Counted from the first letter of the stretch, positions 15,698-26,913 are shown. The stretch is 32,051 bases of DNA from an uncultured Saprospiraceae bacterium (GCA_938022935.1 CALIHL010000159.1:1-32051); one strand, 5' to 3'. Notes: generated by a model not told the origin, from the sequence alone. Translations and numbers: made by a program.

Positions 15698-16036
15698 CTA
15701 AAGGAGTTCTAGCACATTCTCTGGCGGTCTTCCTAAGACTGCTTTCTTACCTTTGATGACAATGGGTCGCTCTATCAACTTAGGATACTTGATCATAGCC
15801 TTTATCCACTGAGCATCAGATAGCTCCTTTCCTTTGAACTCTTCTTTATATATCTTTTCTCCTTTTCTCAGCAATTGCTCAGGTGTGATCCCAAGTTTAT
15901 TGATGACTGCCTTAAGCTCAACTTCTGATGGCGTATCATCAAGGTATAATATGAGCTCTGGTTCTTGATTATGTTCTTGAAGCAAAGCCAGTGTTTCTCT
16001 ACTCTTTCTACAACGCGGGTTATGGTACATTTTCAT
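15698..16036 (-). CDS. ArsC/Spx-type arsenate reductase family protein
   Basis: 112 residues, cytoplasmic. The N-terminus MYHNPRCRKSRETLALL carries the catalytic Cys9 with the x-x-S motif of the ArsC family. Arg57 (LLRKGE), Arg90 (LIERPIV) and Arg103 (LGRPPENV) sit where the arsenate-binding arginines of E. coli ArsC lie. So it is likely to be a glutaredoxin-linked ArsC-like reductase; with no other ars genes nearby a true arsenic role cannot be claimed, and Spx-like proteins of unknown role share this fold. Convergent with the redoxin gene, 16 bases apart. Confidence 0.85.
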   Translation of the reverse strand: MKMYHNPRCRKSRETLALLQEHNQEPELILYLDDTPSEVELKAVINKLGITPEQLLRKGEKIYKEEFKGKELSDAQWIKAMIKYPKLIERPIVIKGKKAVLGRPPENVLELL

Positions 16037-16183
16037 AAGTGAGTATTGTCATTATTTAACAGGATATTTCTCATTGTTGTTCCTTGATTTACAAAGAGAC
16101 CAATAAAAGGCATCACATACAATATACCATGCGTTTATTTCTTTAAACTTAGGTCACAATAAGAGATCCAAGAAGATAGAGAT

Positions 16184-18571
16184 ATGAAGAAGTTTTTAGC
16201 GTGGTTAGTTTGCATCTGGGGGATCGCTTCTATCTCAGCACAAGGTGATTTTAACTTGGAGCTATTGGCTCAACGTCAACATAGCAATGTTGAGACTAAT
16301 GATATCTGGGGTTATGTAGCACCAGATGGTACAGAGTATGCTGTGATAGGAACGGAGCAAGATTGTCGTATCTATACTCTTGTTGATCCTAATAATCCTC
16401 AGCTCGTCAAGACAATCAGTGGAGCACAGTCCATCTGGAGAGACTTTAAGACAAATGGCGAGTACATCTATCAGATCACGCAAAGAGGTGCTGATGGTCT
16501 AACCATCATAGATATGACTCAAGCGCCAGATGTCATCACATCTACATTATACAAAGGTGAGTTGACTGTTGACAATGAGACCATAACGCTTGAGACATGT
16601 CACAACATCTATATCGACGAGACTCAAGGGATCGCCTACTTAGCAGGATGCAATATTGCCAATGGTGCAGTCATCATGTTCGACATATCAACTGATCCAC
16701 TTAATCCTATATTCTTAGGACCAGTAGGTCGCAGATATAGCCACGATGTAATTACAAGAGGAGACACACTTTTCGCCTCCGAAATCAATGAAGGCAACTT
16801 GGGGATATATGATATTTCTGACAAGGAAAATCCTCAAGTGATCAGCAGGACAAGTACTTCATCCAACTTTACCCACAATGCATGGTACTCTGATGATGGT
16901 CAGTTTGTTTTTACAACCGATGAGCGTGGAGGATCTTATGTTGATGCTTATGACATCTCAGAATTAGAAAGTCCTATTAGGATCGATCAATATAGGCCAA
17001 CTGAAGATGAAGCTATAGTCCCACACAATACACATTATAAAGATGGATATCTGGTTACATCGTGGTACACGGAAGGAGTCATCATCTTAGATGCCCACAG
17101 ACCTGACAACTTAGTTAAAGTGGGACAGTATGACACATATCTACCTCAAGGTTCTGGATTTAGTGGTTGTTGGGGCGCTTATCCTTTTTTACCATCTGGT
17201 ATTCTGTTAGCCAGTGATCTTGCTGGAGGGCTGTTCGTTTTTCAGCCAGATTATCAAAGAGCTGCCTACTTGGAAGGTCAAGTAGTTGATGCGCTAACAG
17301 GTTCAGCTATAAACGGGGTGCGCGTCGTACTTAATGATGCAGATAAAACAATAGAGTTAAGTCGCGCTAATGGTGTCTACAAAACTGGAACAGGTCAATC
17401 GGGCACTTACAATGTAACGGTCAGCCACCCTGATTATATAACACAAACGATCGACGTCGAATTATTACAAGGTGAAGTGGTAGACCTCGATGTGAAATTA
17501 CTTCAAAGAGGAGATGTATTCACCGCTGGTGGTTTTGTAACTGATAAAGACGGTACACCAATCTCTGGAGCCAAGCTAATATTTGAAGGAGAGTTTAGAA
17601 AAGAAGAGACAGCATCAGAATCCAATGGATTTTATAAGTCTCTATTTGTCAAAGGAGCGTATCAGGTATATGTGGCGGCATGGGGATATAAAGGGAAAGT
17701 CTTATCGATAGATATAGAAAGTGAAGAGCTAGAGTCCATAGTGTTAGAAGAAGGATACGAAGATGACTTTTTTGTAGACTTAGGCTGGACAGTTGGAGGC
17801 GATGCAAGATCAGGTATGTGGGAACGTGTGATCCCCAAAGGGACATTCTTTAATGGGTCTCCCTCTAATCCCAACGTAGATGTAGATAATGATCTTAACA
17901 ATTATGCTTATGTCACTGGCAATAACAATTCTTCCTTAGGAGCGGATGATGTAGATGACGGAGTAGTTACATTAACCTCTCCTATCATCAATGTTGAGTC
18001 ATTTCAAAATGCTATTATTGAAATAACACCTTGGTTCTTTAATGATGGTGGCAATAGTGCTGCCAATGATAAGATGGAGATCTATGCCTTCTTTGACAAG
18101 GAAAAGGTATTAGTCAAAGAGATCACGCATAGCGAAGGAGAACCTGGGCGCTGGCGTGATCCTGTTGAGATAAAGGTCGACTCCATCAACAAGAGGACGA
18201 AAGAAGTAAGAATCCAAATCGAAGTGTCGGATGATACAGAACAAGGACACTTAGTAGAAGGAGGCATAGATAAGTTCAGGCTATATGAAGGGCCTTTGCC
18301 TGACTACGCTGATGGTCAAGATGAGATTGAGATTATTGTTGCTCCAAACCCCAATGATGGACATTTCTATGTGGATCTCTTGACCGATCAAAAAGCAACA
18401 TCCTTTTCAATATTCGATAGATCCGGGAAGGTGATATTTATGGAGAAAAATCCAAGTGAATCCGCCTCACTAAAGGTAGATCTACAAAGTCAGCTTCAAC
18501 CAGGACTTTACTTTATAGAAGTAACTTTTGAGACTGGAGTAAAGTCAACAGGAAAGATTCAGGTCTTCTGA
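16184..18571 (+). CDS. Choice-of-anchor B family secreted protein with T9SS type A tail
   Basis: 795 residues. Signal peptide 1-19, cut near SISAQ. Residues about 20-360 form the choice-of-anchor B/LVIVD-type propeller: repeated blocks such as CRIYTLVDPNNPQLVKTIS, LTIIDMTQAPDVI, VIMFDISTDPLNPIFLG and LGIYDISDKENPQVI. Two carboxypeptidase-regulatory-like beta domains follow (about 364-440 and 446-520), then a jelly-roll-like region (525-710). The last 82 residues are a T9SS type A sorting tail: IVAPNPNDGHFYVDL from 718, SIFDRSGKVIF, and GLYFIEV followed by KIQVF. It is therefore predicted to be exported by T9SS and held at or released from the cell surface. Function unknown. Confidence 0.92.
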   Translation: MKKFLAWLVCIWGIASISAQGDFNLELLAQRQHSNVETNDIWGYVAPDGTEYAVIGTEQDCRIYTLVDPNNPQLVKTISGAQSIWRDFKTNGEYIYQITQRGADGLTIIDMTQAPDVITSTLYKGELTVDNETITLETCHNIYIDETQGIAYLAGCNIANGAVIMFDISTDPLNPIFLGPVGRRYSHDVITRGDTLFASEINEGNLGIYDISDKENPQVISRTSTSSNFTHNAWYSDDGQFVFTTDERGGSYVDAYDISELESPIRIDQYRPTEDEAIVPHNTHYKDGYLVTSWYTEGVIILDAHRPDNLVKVGQYDTYLPQGSGFSGCWGAYPFLPSGILLASDLAGGLFVFQPDYQRAAYLEGQVVDALTGSAINGVRVVLNDADKTIELSRANGVYKTGTGQSGTYNVTVSHPDYITQTIDVELLQGEVVDLDVKLLQRGDVFTAGGFVTDKDGTPISGAKLIFEGEFRKEETASESNGFYKSLFVKGAYQVYVAAWGYKGKVLSIDIESEELESIVLEEGYEDDFFVDLGWTVGGDARSGMWERVIPKGTFFNGSPSNPNVDVDNDLNNYAYVTGNNNSSLGADDVDDGVVTLTSPIINVESFQNAIIEITPWFFNDGGNSAANDKMEIYAFFDKEKVLVKEITHSEGEPGRWRDPVEIKVDSINKRTKEVRIQIEVSDDTEQGHLVEGGIDKFRLYEGPLPDYADGQDEIEIIVAPNPNDGHFYVDLLTDQKATSFSIFDRSGKVIFMEKNPSESASLKVDLQSQLQPGLYFIEVTFETGVKSTGKIQVF

Positions 18572-18620
18572 TTAATCTTCTTTTCTCATTTCTGTTAAAG
18601 AGTTATACCTTCGGTCTACT

Positions 18621-19166
18621 ATGAGATCCTATACTTTCTGTACTATCGCTTTTTTCGTTTTACTTTCAGTCATCGCATGTAAAAACCCTCAGGATATACC
18701 TGCTAGCGTTGAGACGCCTTCGATAGCTCAAGATGCTCCTTTGACTGTGCCTGCTAATTTCTCAGATCAAGGCATCCCTCAAGAAATGATCAGTGAGCTA
18801 TTGTCAAATGGAGATCATATTGACTTCATGTTCAATGAACTACCCTTAAGCATGAATCAAACAGAAAACTCCGCCATTAGAACTGATATGACCTATGTGT
18901 CGAGTACACCTATTGCAGGCATCCCACAAGGTTGTGCCCCTATGGCCAGAAAAATATACCTCGGTAATGGAGAGATTCTTCTAGAGTCAGATCTTTACTT
19001 TTCTCAGCAATGTTTGTTTCAAGTATTCATCAAGAACGAAAAACCACTTTATGGCAATCTACTTACCATGGAAGCTGTCCAATTTTATGGAAGCCTCATG
19101 GAGCAAGCAAAGACAAGCATGCCTGAACACTTGAGAAATTCTTACGTCAATCCTTTGGATAAGTAA
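18621..19166 (+). CDS. Hypothetical lipoprotein
   Basis: 181 residues. Signal peptide with lipobox SVIAC (Cys20), so predicted lipoprotein. Mature part: a Pro/Ser/Thr-rich linker (about 22-50), then a mixed region with two Cys (in QGCAPMA and SQQCLFQV) that could form a disulfide, and a helical C-terminus ([20 protein letters not shown]). I do not recognise the family. It is 49 bases after the choice-of-anchor B gene and may share its transcript. The last 20 bases overlap the end of the convergent BNR propeller gene. Confidence 0.7.
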   Translation: MRSYTFCTIAFFVLLSVIACKNPQDIPASVETPSIAQDAPLTVPANFSDQGIPQEMISELLSNGDHIDFMFNELPLSMNQTENSAIRTDMTYVSSTPIAGIPQGCAPMARKIYLGNGEILLESDLYFSQQCLFQVFIKNEKPLYGNLLTMEAVQFYGSLMEQAKTSMPEHLRNSYVNPLDK

Positions 19167-22100
19167 GTACTTCAACACTGGCAGCTTTAAAGGCATCGTT
19201 GAAGTCCTTCATCTCTTTATTGATGATTCTATCTTTCTCTTTTTCAACATCAGCATATTGGTCTTGAAGATCCTTCAGCCTTTGCTTCATTCCAGTAGTG
19301 ATAATAGGGTCTATACCTCCCATCCTACCCATTAGATTATTAACCTCTGCATTGAGCTTATTAGGGAAGTTAATTACATCCTGAAATGTTTTTTGGTCAG
19401 GTTGTATCAACCCTGCTTCCCAAGTATCGATCTGTTCGGTGATATCTTCCGCTAAAGAATCGATAGATGCATATTCGTCCCTACCATCTATCAACCCTTT
19501 CACCGACGCTAAATCTTTCTTCACAGATCTCATTTTAGTAACATCTTTTTGGATATTCTTTATGATTTGTTCAGCTTGACTGATAGCTTCATATTGTACC
19601 TTATAATCATTTGGATTGGCCTTTACCCTTGGGTCTGCCTTTAGCACTGCCATTGTCTCACTTGCTTCATCACCAAGGCTCATCTTCAGTTTATATGTTC
19701 CCGGAGGAACCATAGGACCACTATAACCCCCTAATAAGAATACCCCAGATACTCCAGTAATCGGATCTTTACGCATGTTCCAATTGAAGCGATTGACGCT
19801 ACCTTTCTTAATAGGAAGTAATGCAGGTTTTGATGGGCCACCCGGATATGACTTAAACCCTTCTATTGGCTTAGAACTATATGAGCTTATCAAAGCACCT
19901 TGAGCATCAAGGATCTCTAATGTTAATTCAAGGCTATCTGAGAGATCACTCGGCACATAATAATCTACAATGATACCTGATGCAGGGTTCTTTCCCATCG
20001 AAGTACCCGGTCGAGAACGACCAGAACCATTCACACGATATGAATCCTTTGGTTGATAAACATGAAGCCCCTGGTCTGCTTTTATATTGTACCCTTTTTG
20101 GATAGCACTTAGATCATCTAAAACCCAAAACGAACGTCCAGAAGTAGCAACGATTAAGTCGTTATCTCTAAAGGTAAGATCAGTGATCGGACAGACAGGA
20201 AGATTTAAGTTCATCTTCTTCCAGTTCTGTCCATGGTTGTTAGAGATATACAATCCACTTTCTGAGCCAGCATACAACAAGCCTTCAACACGTTCATCCT
20301 CACGAACTACTCTTATGAAGTGGTTCTTATCTATTCCATTCACGATTTTCCGCCAAGACTTGCCATAATCAGCTGTATGATAGATCATTGGAGACATGTC
20401 GTTAAATTTATACTTCGTTACTGCAGCATACGCTTCAGCTGGATTATGCGGTGATACATCGATGCTATTGACCAATGCTTCTCCGATATTCTTTGGTGTC
20501 ACATCAGACCAGTTGGCTCCTCCATCGGTTGTGACATGGATAAGTCCACAGTCACTCCCAGTCCACAAGACTTGATCGCTATGTTGTGATGCCTCCAAGT
20601 AACTGATCGTGTTGTATACTTCTCCACCAGCTCCTTCATTAGTATATGGCGCTCCACCAACGACTTGCTTTTCTTTTTCATTTCGTGTTAAGTCTGGACT
20701 CAGTTCCATCCATGTAATGCCGCCATCCTTTGTGACCAAGACGTGGTTACCGCAATGGTAGATTGTATTGGGATCTTGAGGAGAAGCGACGATGGGTGCA
20801 TTCCAATTATATCTATACTTCATATCACTCGGCGTCCATCCAAGACCTGCTGTAGGATATGCCATGATATCTACTTCTTCTCGAGTTGTTCTATCCATTA
20901 CTGAAATATTTCCTTGGTAGCAACCTCCATAAATCTTTTGCGGGTCATCTGGGTCAAATGCTAAAAATGCACTTTCACACCCAGGACCACTTTCCCAATC
21001 TTTCCAAGTGATACCTGCCCCTGTCGTTCGACTGGCTGTGATTAATGAAGAATTATCCTGCTGACCTCCATAGACGTTATAAGGAAATAGATTGTCTGTT
21101 ATGACTCTATAAAACTGTATCGTCGGTTGATTACTTTGGCTGGACCAAGACTGACCTCTGTTAAAGGTGATACATGCGCCTCCGTCATTAGAAAGTATGA
21201 TATTCTCTGGATTATCAGGATTGATCCAAAGATGGTGCTGATCTCCATGTGGGTTACTTACTGACTTAAATGTTTTTCCACCATCTGTGGACTTGAGCAT
21301 CGGTGCGTTGAGCACATAGACAGTCTCTGTATCTTCTGGATCTGCAAAGATCTCTATGTAGTACCATGCTCTTGCTACTGTCACACGATCACTCGTTGTT
21401 TGCTTCCATGTCTTACCACCATCGTTAGATCTATAAACGCCACCTTGGGTGCCTTTGGATTCAACATTGACATACATCACATCTGGGTTAGCTGGAGAGT
21501 AAGTTATAGACGACTTCCCCATCTCTTTAGGCAATCCTCCTTTAACCTTAGACCAAGTCGCTCCTGCATCTGTAGACTGATAGATCGCAGAACCTGGTCC
21601 ACCACTTCGTACTTGCCAAGGGTATCTACGGTGATCCCACATAGACGCAAAGATTATGTCATGTCTCTGAGGATGCATTGTTATGTCTGCAGCCCCTGTA
21701 GTGGCATCAACATGAAGCACTTTGTTCCACTTCATTCCACCGTCTGTTGTTTTATATACTCCGCGATCGTCACTATCTCCATGTACAGCGCCTTGTACGG
21801 CTACGTATACGACATCATGATTAGCTGGATGAATGATAATCTCTGCGATGTGCCTTGAGTGAGGTAAACCTATGTGATCCCAAGTCTTACCAGCATCTAT
21901 TGACTTGTACATCCCATCACCATGTGAAGTCATTACGCCTCTAACAGGATGCTCTCCCATCCCAACATAAATGACATTGGGATCTGAAGGAGCAACTTCT
22001 ATCGCCCCTACACTGCCTGTGTGAAGTTGACCATCTGATATATTATTCCATGTTATGCCTGCATCTGTTGTCTTCCAGATCCCACCACCAGTAGACCCCA

Positions 22101-22299
22101 TATAGTAAGTCTGATCATCTCCGATGACACCACAAGAAGCAACACTTCTTCCTCCTCTGAATGGACCAATATTTCTGAATTTTAATCCTTCAAAGAGAGA
22201 GTCGAGGTCTGAGGGTTCTGGACGGTCAAAAGTCTGACTTGATAAATCAGTAAAACCTAAGGTGAGAATCGTAACAAGTAAATAAGTTGGAAATCGCAT
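19147..22299 (-). CDS. BNR/Asp-box repeat propeller protein (VPS10/sialidase-like fold)
   Basis: 1050 residues with a signal peptide (about 1-21). The first 700 or so residues form beta-propellers with about ten Asp-box motifs: TTDAGITW (77-84), [72 protein letters not shown]. The opening [16 protein letters not shown] is typical of the large 'WD40/YVTN/BNR-like repeat-containing protein' group, often labelled glycosyl hydrolase in databases without proof of activity. The C-terminal 300 residues include a FlgD-like beta segment ([16 protein letters not shown]) and a helical, possibly coiled-coil end (about 905-1050). No T9SS tail is seen. Probably periplasmic or secreted; true function unknown. 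Confidence 0.88.
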   Translation of the reverse strand: MRFPTYLLVTILTLGFTDLSSQTFDRPEPSDLDSLFEGLKFRNIGPFRGGRSVASCGVIGDDQTYYMGSTGGGIWKTTDAGITWNNISDGQLHTGSVGAIEVAPSDPNVIYVGMGEHPVRGVMTSHGDGMYKSIDAGKTWDHIGLPHSRHIAEIIIHPANHDVVYVAVQGAVHGDSDDRGVYKTTDGGMKWNKVLHVDATTGAADITMHPQRHDIIFASMWDHRRYPWQVRSGGPGSAIYQSTDAGATWSKVKGGLPKEMGKSSITYSPANPDVMYVNVESKGTQGGVYRSNDGGKTWKQTTSDRVTVARAWYYIEIFADPEDTETVYVLNAPMLKSTDGGKTFKSVSNPHGDQHHLWINPDNPENIILSNDGGACITFNRGQSWSSQSNQPTIQFYRVITDNLFPYNVYGGQQDNSSLITASRTTGAGITWKDWESGPGCESAFLAFDPDDPQKIYGGCYQGNISVMDRTTREEVDIMAYPTAGLGWTPSDMKYRYNWNAPIVASPQDPNTIYHCGNHVLVTKDGGITWMELSPDLTRNEKEKQVVGGAPYTNEGAGGEVYNTISYLEASQHSDQVLWTGSDCGLIHVTTDGGANWSDVTPKNIGEALVNSIDVSPHNPAEAYAAVTKYKFNDMSPMIYHTADYGKSWRKIVNGIDKNHFIRVVREDERVEGLLYAGSESGLYISNNHGQNWKKMNLNLPVCPITDLTFRDNDLIVATSGRSFWVLDDLSAIQKGYNIKADQGLHVYQPKDSYRVNGSGRSRPGTSMGKNPASGIIVDYYVPSDLSDSLELTLEILDAQGALISSYSSKPIEGFKSYPGGPSKPALLPIKKGSVNRFNWNMRKDPITGVSGVFLLGGYSGPMVPPGTYKLKMSLGDEASETMAVLKADPRVKANPNDYKVQYEAISQAEQIIKNIQKDVTKMRSVKKDLASVKGLIDGRDEYASIDSLAEDITEQIDTWEAGLIQPDQKTFQDVINFPNKLNAEVNNLMGRMGGIDPIITTGMKQRLKDLQDQYADVEKEKDRIINKEMKDFNDAFKAASVEVLTYPKD

Positions 22300-22318
22300 C
22301 TTGCAATAGTTATGTTTG
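22286..22318 (+). promoter_or_regulatory. Candidate Bacteroidota promoter for the GNAT gene
   Basis: TTG at 22286-22288 as -33 and TATGTTTG at 22311-22318 as -7 (exact TAnnTTTG), 22 bases between them. The GNAT ATG is 38 bases beyond the -7 box. The -33 part lies inside the start of the divergent BNR gene. Confidence 0.4.
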
Positions 22319-22356
22319 AGTATAGTTAGGTAAGATAATAATATTGATAAAGAAGT

Positions 22357-22890
22357 ATGTCAAAGATCTACATAGAGACTGAGCGAATGATTCTTAGAGG
22401 ATGGAAGGATAGCGATGCTGAACCATTTATCAAAATGAATCAAGATGAAGAAGTGATGAGGCACTTCCCTAAGACCTTAAGCGCTGAGGAAACACTGTCT
22501 GCTATAGAGACGATGACAGCTCACTTTGAAAAGTGGGATTATGGTTTCTTCGCAGTTGAGTTGAAGTCCACTGGTAAGTTTATAGGCTTTAATGGCCTCT
22601 ACCACCCAACCTTTGAAACTAGCTTTACACCATGTGTCGAGATCGGGTGGCGACTTATATCAAGTGTCTGGAGACAAGGATTGGCTTCAGAAGGAGCTAC
22701 CGCTATAATTCAATATGCCAAGTTGGTTTTAAAACTGAAGGAAATCTATTCTTTTACAACACTTTCTAATTTGCCTTCTTACAAGGTTATGGAGAAGATC
22801 GGGATGGCTCATGAAGGTCAGTTCACCCATCCAAGCTTGGATCCCAGCCATCCAATGGCAGAACATGTCTTGTATAAAATACAGCTATAA
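22357..22890 (+). CDS. GNAT family N-acetyltransferase (RimJ/RimL-like)
   Basis: 177 residues, usual length. N-terminus [21 protein letters not shown] is the standard RimJ/RimL-like opening. Motif A, the acetyl-CoA pyrophosphate loop, is in [20 protein letters not shown], with R-Q-G-L-A in place of the usual R/Q-x-x-G-x-[19 protein letters not shown] is the common C-terminal N-x-x-S-x-x-V-x-E-K-x-G-M motif. It transfers an acetyl group from acetyl-CoA to an amine, possibly a protein N-terminus, amino acid or antibiotic; the substrate is not predictable. Single gene with its own promoter and terminator. Confidence 0.9.
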   Translation: MSKIYIETERMILRGWKDSDAEPFIKMNQDEEVMRHFPKTLSAEETLSAIETMTAHFEKWDYGFFAVELKSTGKFIGFNGLYHPTFETSFTPCVEIGWRLISSVWRQGLASEGATAIIQYAKLVLKLKEIYSFTTLSNLPSYKVMEKIGMAHEGQFTHPSLDPSHPMAEHVLYKIQL

Positions 22891-22920
22891 AAAAAGCCAT
22901 TGCGAGGTGCAATGGCTTTT
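22889..22920. terminator. Bidirectional rho-independent terminator
   Basis: Perfect stem GCCATTGC (22896-22903) and GCAATGGC (22909-22916) with loop GAGGT, preceded by an A-run and followed by TTTT. It therefore works on both strands, ending the GNAT transcript and the convergent CHU_C operon. It begins at the GNAT stop codon and lies 25 bases from the CHU_C protein stop. Confidence 0.9.
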
Positions 22921-22944
22921 CTATATTTTATAAATGAAGATTAG

Positions 22945-25900
22945 TTATCTGACAAGTGTTACACTTCCCGCTCTAACAGTTTCTTCTCCGTTACAAGTTA
23001 CTTTAAGACAGTAGGCGAATACATCTGGTGACATCTCCGCACCTGTTTGCTGATGGAAACCATTCCACCCTTCGTTTTGTCTTGTAGTCCTAAATACTTC
23101 TTTACCCCATCTATCCAAAACTTGGAAGTCTACGGCGTCAAGATCTCCATCACTTCTTACAACTAATTCGTCATTCTGTCCATCTCCATTTGGTGTAAAC
23201 GCAGTAGGAACATCAAAAGTAGTACAAAGTCTTTCCTCAACTGTGATCGTTATAGTTGCTTCAGCAGTACAGCCATTCTCATCGGTGACAAGAACTGTAT
23301 AAGTAGTTGTCTCTGTTGGCATCACCTCTCTCGATCCTTGAGTATTACCGTCGTCCCACTGATAGGTCTCTCCAATTGCATCGGTTACAACGTCAAGAGT
23401 TACTGTTTCCCCTTCTGTTATGGTTGTTCCTGGTGTAGCATTTATTGTTGCTGTTATCCCTGAAGATCCATTTACATCTACAGGAAACTCCATTGTACAT
23501 CCAAAATCTTCATTAGTTACAACAAGTACAAGATCTCCTGCATTAGCTGGATCAATCGTTGGATTAGCTGTATCTCCACCACTTAAAACACCCCCAGATG
23601 CTGACACCCACATATAAGAAACGTTCGCTCCTGTATTGTCTGTAGCTGTTAGATCAATTGACTCTCCACATGCTGGGTCTGCACCGTTTATACCAGGACC
23701 ATCTATATCTATATCAAACTCATATACTCCAACTTGGAATGTAATTGCTTCTGTACATCCAAAAGTATCCGATACTGTTGCCGTCAATGTTTCTAAACCT
23801 GCAAGATCAGTTAACATCAATGAGTCTCCAACCGTTACTTCGTTACCAGCTTGGTCTGTCCAAACTACTTCTGAGCCCTTACCATCTACGCCAAGGTTTA
23901 TACTTTCAACAGCTTCACAACTTCTTTGATCAGTTTCTTGATCTGTAGTCAGTTCTAATATCTCAGGTACTACAACTGATACATCCATCGCATCAAAGTT
24001 ACAAGTCTCCATCGTTGATGACAACACACCATTATATGTTCCGGCAGCTCCAAAGTCAAGCGTTGGACTTCCGTCAGTACTGGTTATATCTCCAAAATCC
24101 CAAAAAACATCACCATTTTCATAGATCGGATCTATCGAGAGGGCTATACTATTGGTACCACAGACAACTTGTGGATCGAAGTTAGTCGGTATAACAGTGC
24201 TATAAGGCACTTCAACTGTACCAGTTATGACACATCCTTCATCGTTAGTTGCTGTATAAGAAAGAACAAGGGCTTCAGCACCAGTATCCATGCCTACCAC
24301 TATGATTTTTGGGTCATTAAGACCTGATATAACTTCTGTTGCAGCACTCCAGACTACAGTAAAGTTCTCACCCTCAGGGATGATAAGATCTATGTCAGCC
24401 GTATCACCAAGACATATTCTTCTCGGAGCATCCACTTCGAGTGACATATCATTAGGCATAATTGTGCGAGATACAACTTCGCTCGCACATCCGCTTCCTG
24501 TATTACCTCTTAAGTAAAGAGATGATCCTGCAGGTACATCAACTGTTACTACTTTGTCAGTAGACAAGATAGTTCCAAAGTTAGGGTCCAACGACCACTC
24601 TACATTAACCAAGTCTATTGGTGCATTAGAAAGAGCTTCATAAGTTCCTCCTGAAGAACATCCCGATGTTCCTCCTCCAGATATATCCATCACCAAGTCA
24701 CTTACAACTGGTATCGTTATCGTTTCTGTTTTTACACATCCACCGCTCGTTGTAGCTGTATAAGTGAGTATTACTTCAGTCTGACCATCAAGTGCAGTAG
24801 TAGATACTGTCTGACCTGTTAATCCAGATGTTATATTTGAGCTTGGCTCCCAAACTACTGTAAATGTTTCATTAGGATCACTACTCACAACAGAGACAGT
24901 ACCATCTGAAGAAACACAAGTATTGATTGGTGACGCAGGTGCTGACAATGTAGAAGCACTGTTATTATCAACAGTTACACTTGGCACATTACTTCCACAG
25001 AACAACCCTCCTCCAGCTCTCATGTATATAGTCGATACGCCAGCAGGTAATGAAATGTTAACGGTCTGACCACGAGCGACAACTGTAGAGAAATTCGGGT
25101 CAAAGGACCAATCATATATTATGCTTTCTCCACCAGCATTACTAGCATTACCTGTCAGGTTTACTTGATTAGAACAAGTAGTTGTGTTGTTCGCTATGGA
25201 CACATCTAAAAATTCACTTGCAACAATAACTCTTACTTGGTCAGTAACTGAAGTTACACCATCTGACACTGTTACTGTGTATGTAGTTGTTTCTGTAGGA
25301 TTAGCCCTTGGATTAGAAAAATCTGTCTCGCTTGTAAATGTTAGTCCAGTCCTTGGGCTCCATGTATATGTCCAAGCTGGATTTGGATTAGCAATGAGCA
25401 GCGTCGACTCACCTGCACAGATAGCTATCTCATCTCCTCCTACAAATTCAATAGAAGGTCCGCTACTACCAGGTATATCGTCATATCGCTGCGTTGATTC
25501 AACAGTACATCCATCAGCGGTTGTAACAATAACCCTTACATCGATACTTCTTGCACATGGCACAACTGCTTGTGTAGTCCCTCCATCAAATGTGTATACT
25601 GAACCATCAATTATCACTTCATATCTCGTTGAAACAATTGTTTCATTTGTATTTACTTGGACAGCAATTGTGGAAAGATTAATAGTTATTAGATCATTAA
25701 GACACTGCGGATTTAGGCCATCAAATGATGCATCCAAAGTTTTATTTCCAACTGTTATTTGTCTGATTATATCTGTCCTACATAAATCCTCACCACCTGT
25801 AGATTGTAATTGTACAGTGTAGGTACCTGGGGCTGGATATGTAAATGATGGAGATTCTTCAGTTGACATGAAAGCCATATCACTTGAAGGGTAATTGAAA

Positions 25901-26913
25901 TTCCATTTATATCTGCTTCCTCCTACGGTCGTATTAGTAAAATCTACCGTTAGACCTTCACATTGCGAGCTTGGCGCAGTGAAGTTGACTCCTGTCAAAC
26001 CACCACAGTCAAGTACATTTAACTCAAAGTTTCTTCTTGTTTTAGAATATGGTACACCGTTACGACTTTCTGTCATTAACACCCCTACTAAAAACTGACC
26101 AACAGCTCCTGGTACAGCAGTTATTAAACCAGTATTAGGATCTATTCTTAGTGGCTCTCCTGAACCTAAAACATTGTCTAATGAAAAGCCTGGCGCATAC
26201 TCTACATCATCATATGGAGGTCCTGCAGGCGGGATCGGCTGAGGCGTAGCAAGGGATGCTCCTCTATGAGGAACATATAGTTCGTAGGTCAGCTGATCTC
26301 CATCAGGATCTGTTCCTGACGCATCTATCGATAAAGGCTCTCCTACACATGTGAACAGTTCTGGCCAAGCATCATAGCTTGGAGAACTATTACAAACATT
26401 CATAGACTCTTCGGTGATACATACAAAAGAAGTATTACCAGTTTCCAATGGATTGATGATATTGTTAAGTGTCACATTGCGACAACATCTTTGGTATCCA
26501 AGGATATATCCCTTCTCTCTAAATGGTAGAAATACCTTTCCAAGATAAGTTGCCTCAGATACGCAAATTGCGGTTCCTCCTGGCGTGCACTCATCAATTC
26601 CTCCTGGAACGTCGTTTACACTTAGCAACTCCATCTTAACAGCTCCTAATGAGCCTAACCAGTTAAGTGGTGTTCCAAAGGCATCAAAAATCCCCACATA
26701 AGCAGGATCGTCAAAGTCGGCTTCACTGTCCCCATTGATACAATCTCTTCGTACCGTTAGGTGAATCTCATACCACTCTTTGGCATTACAAGTAAATGTC
26801 ATATCTGCACCCACTATATGCGTAGCACTGACATTTGTTAACCCCATTGTCATAAGAATGACAAGGATCGAGACTATATGTTTGATATACTTCATGTTCA
26901 TACTCATTATCAT
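22945..26913 (-). CDS. Giant gliding-motility/T9SS type B (CHU_C) cell-surface protein
   Basis: 1322 residues. Signal peptide about 7-30; several in-frame ATGs exist and residue 7 (MKYIKHIVS) is the best signal start. The N-terminal part has the SATHIVGADMTFTC opening and many Cys (42, 58, 109, 117, 143, 144), as in other Bacteroidota adhesin-like proteins. PKD-like domains follow (about 305-390 and 480-565). Residues 567-736 and 737-904 are a tandem duplication of a two-domain module. A type B sorting domain closes the protein (1231-1322): FDVPTAFTPNGDGQNDELVV, VLDRWGKEVF, GWNG. Likely exported by T9SS and attached to the cell surface, as adhesin or matrix component. Third gene of the PorP/SprF – OmpA – CHU_C operon, 28 bases after the OmpA gene. 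Confidence 0.92.
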   Translation of the reverse strand: MIMSMNMKYIKHIVSILVILMTMGLTNVSATHIVGADMTFTCNAKEWYEIHLTVRRDCINGDSEADFDDPAYVGIFDAFGTPLNWLGSLGAVKMELLSVNDVPGGIDECTPGGTAICVSEATYLGKVFLPFREKGYILGYQRCCRNVTLNNIINPLETGNTSFVCITEESMNVCNSSPSYDAWPELFTCVGEPLSIDASGTDPDGDQLTYELYVPHRGASLATPQPIPPAGPPYDDVEYAPGFSLDNVLGSGEPLRIDPNTGLITAVPGAVGQFLVGVLMTESRNGVPYSKTRRNFELNVLDCGGLTGVNFTAPSSQCEGLTVDFTNTTVGGSRYKWNFNYPSSDMAFMSTEESPSFTYPAPGTYTVQLQSTGGEDLCRTDIIRQITVGNKTLDASFDGLNPQCLNDLITINLSTIAVQVNTNETIVSTRYEVIIDGSVYTFDGGTTQAVVPCARSIDVRVIVTTADGCTVESTQRYDDIPGSSGPSIEFVGGDEIAICAGESTLLIANPNPAWTYTWSPRTGLTFTSETDFSNPRANPTETTTYTVTVSDGVTSVTDQVRVIVASEFLDVSIANNTTTCSNQVNLTGNASNAGGESIIYDWSFDPNFSTVVARGQTVNISLPAGVSTIYMRAGGGLFCGSNVPSVTVDNNSASTLSAPASPINTCVSSDGTVSVVSSDPNETFTVVWEPSSNITSGLTGQTVSTTALDGQTEVILTYTATTSGGCVKTETITIPVVSDLVMDISGGGTSGCSSGGTYEALSNAPIDLVNVEWSLDPNFGTILSTDKVVTVDVPAGSSLYLRGNTGSGCASEVVSRTIMPNDMSLEVDAPRRICLGDTADIDLIIPEGENFTVVWSAATEVISGLNDPKIIVVGMDTGAEALVLSYTATNDEGCVITGTVEVPYSTVIPTNFDPQVVCGTNSIALSIDPIYENGDVFWDFGDITSTDGSPTLDFGAAGTYNGVLSSTMETCNFDAMDVSVVVPEILELTTDQETDQRSCEAVESINLGVDGKGSEVVWTDQAGNEVTVGDSLMLTDLAGLETLTATVSDTFGCTEAITFQVGVYEFDIDIDGPGINGADPACGESIDLTATDNTGANVSYMWVSASGGVLSGGDTANPTIDPANAGDLVLVVTNEDFGCTMEFPVDVNGSSGITATINATPGTTITEGETVTLDVVTDAIGETYQWDDGNTQGSREVMPTETTTYTVLVTDENGCTAEATITITVEERLCTTFDVPTAFTPNGDGQNDELVVRSDGDLDAVDFQVLDRWGKEVFRTTRQNEGWNGFHQQTGAEMSPDVFAYCLKVTCNGEETVRAGSVTLVR

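Noticed and set aside
25184..25822. A 212-residue open frame on the plus strand inside the CHU_C gene
   Set aside because: It is the antisense shadow of a conserved Thr/Val-rich coding region with clear domain motifs; it has no signal, motif or RBS of its own. The other frames in this gene (23420-24517) are the same kind of shadow.
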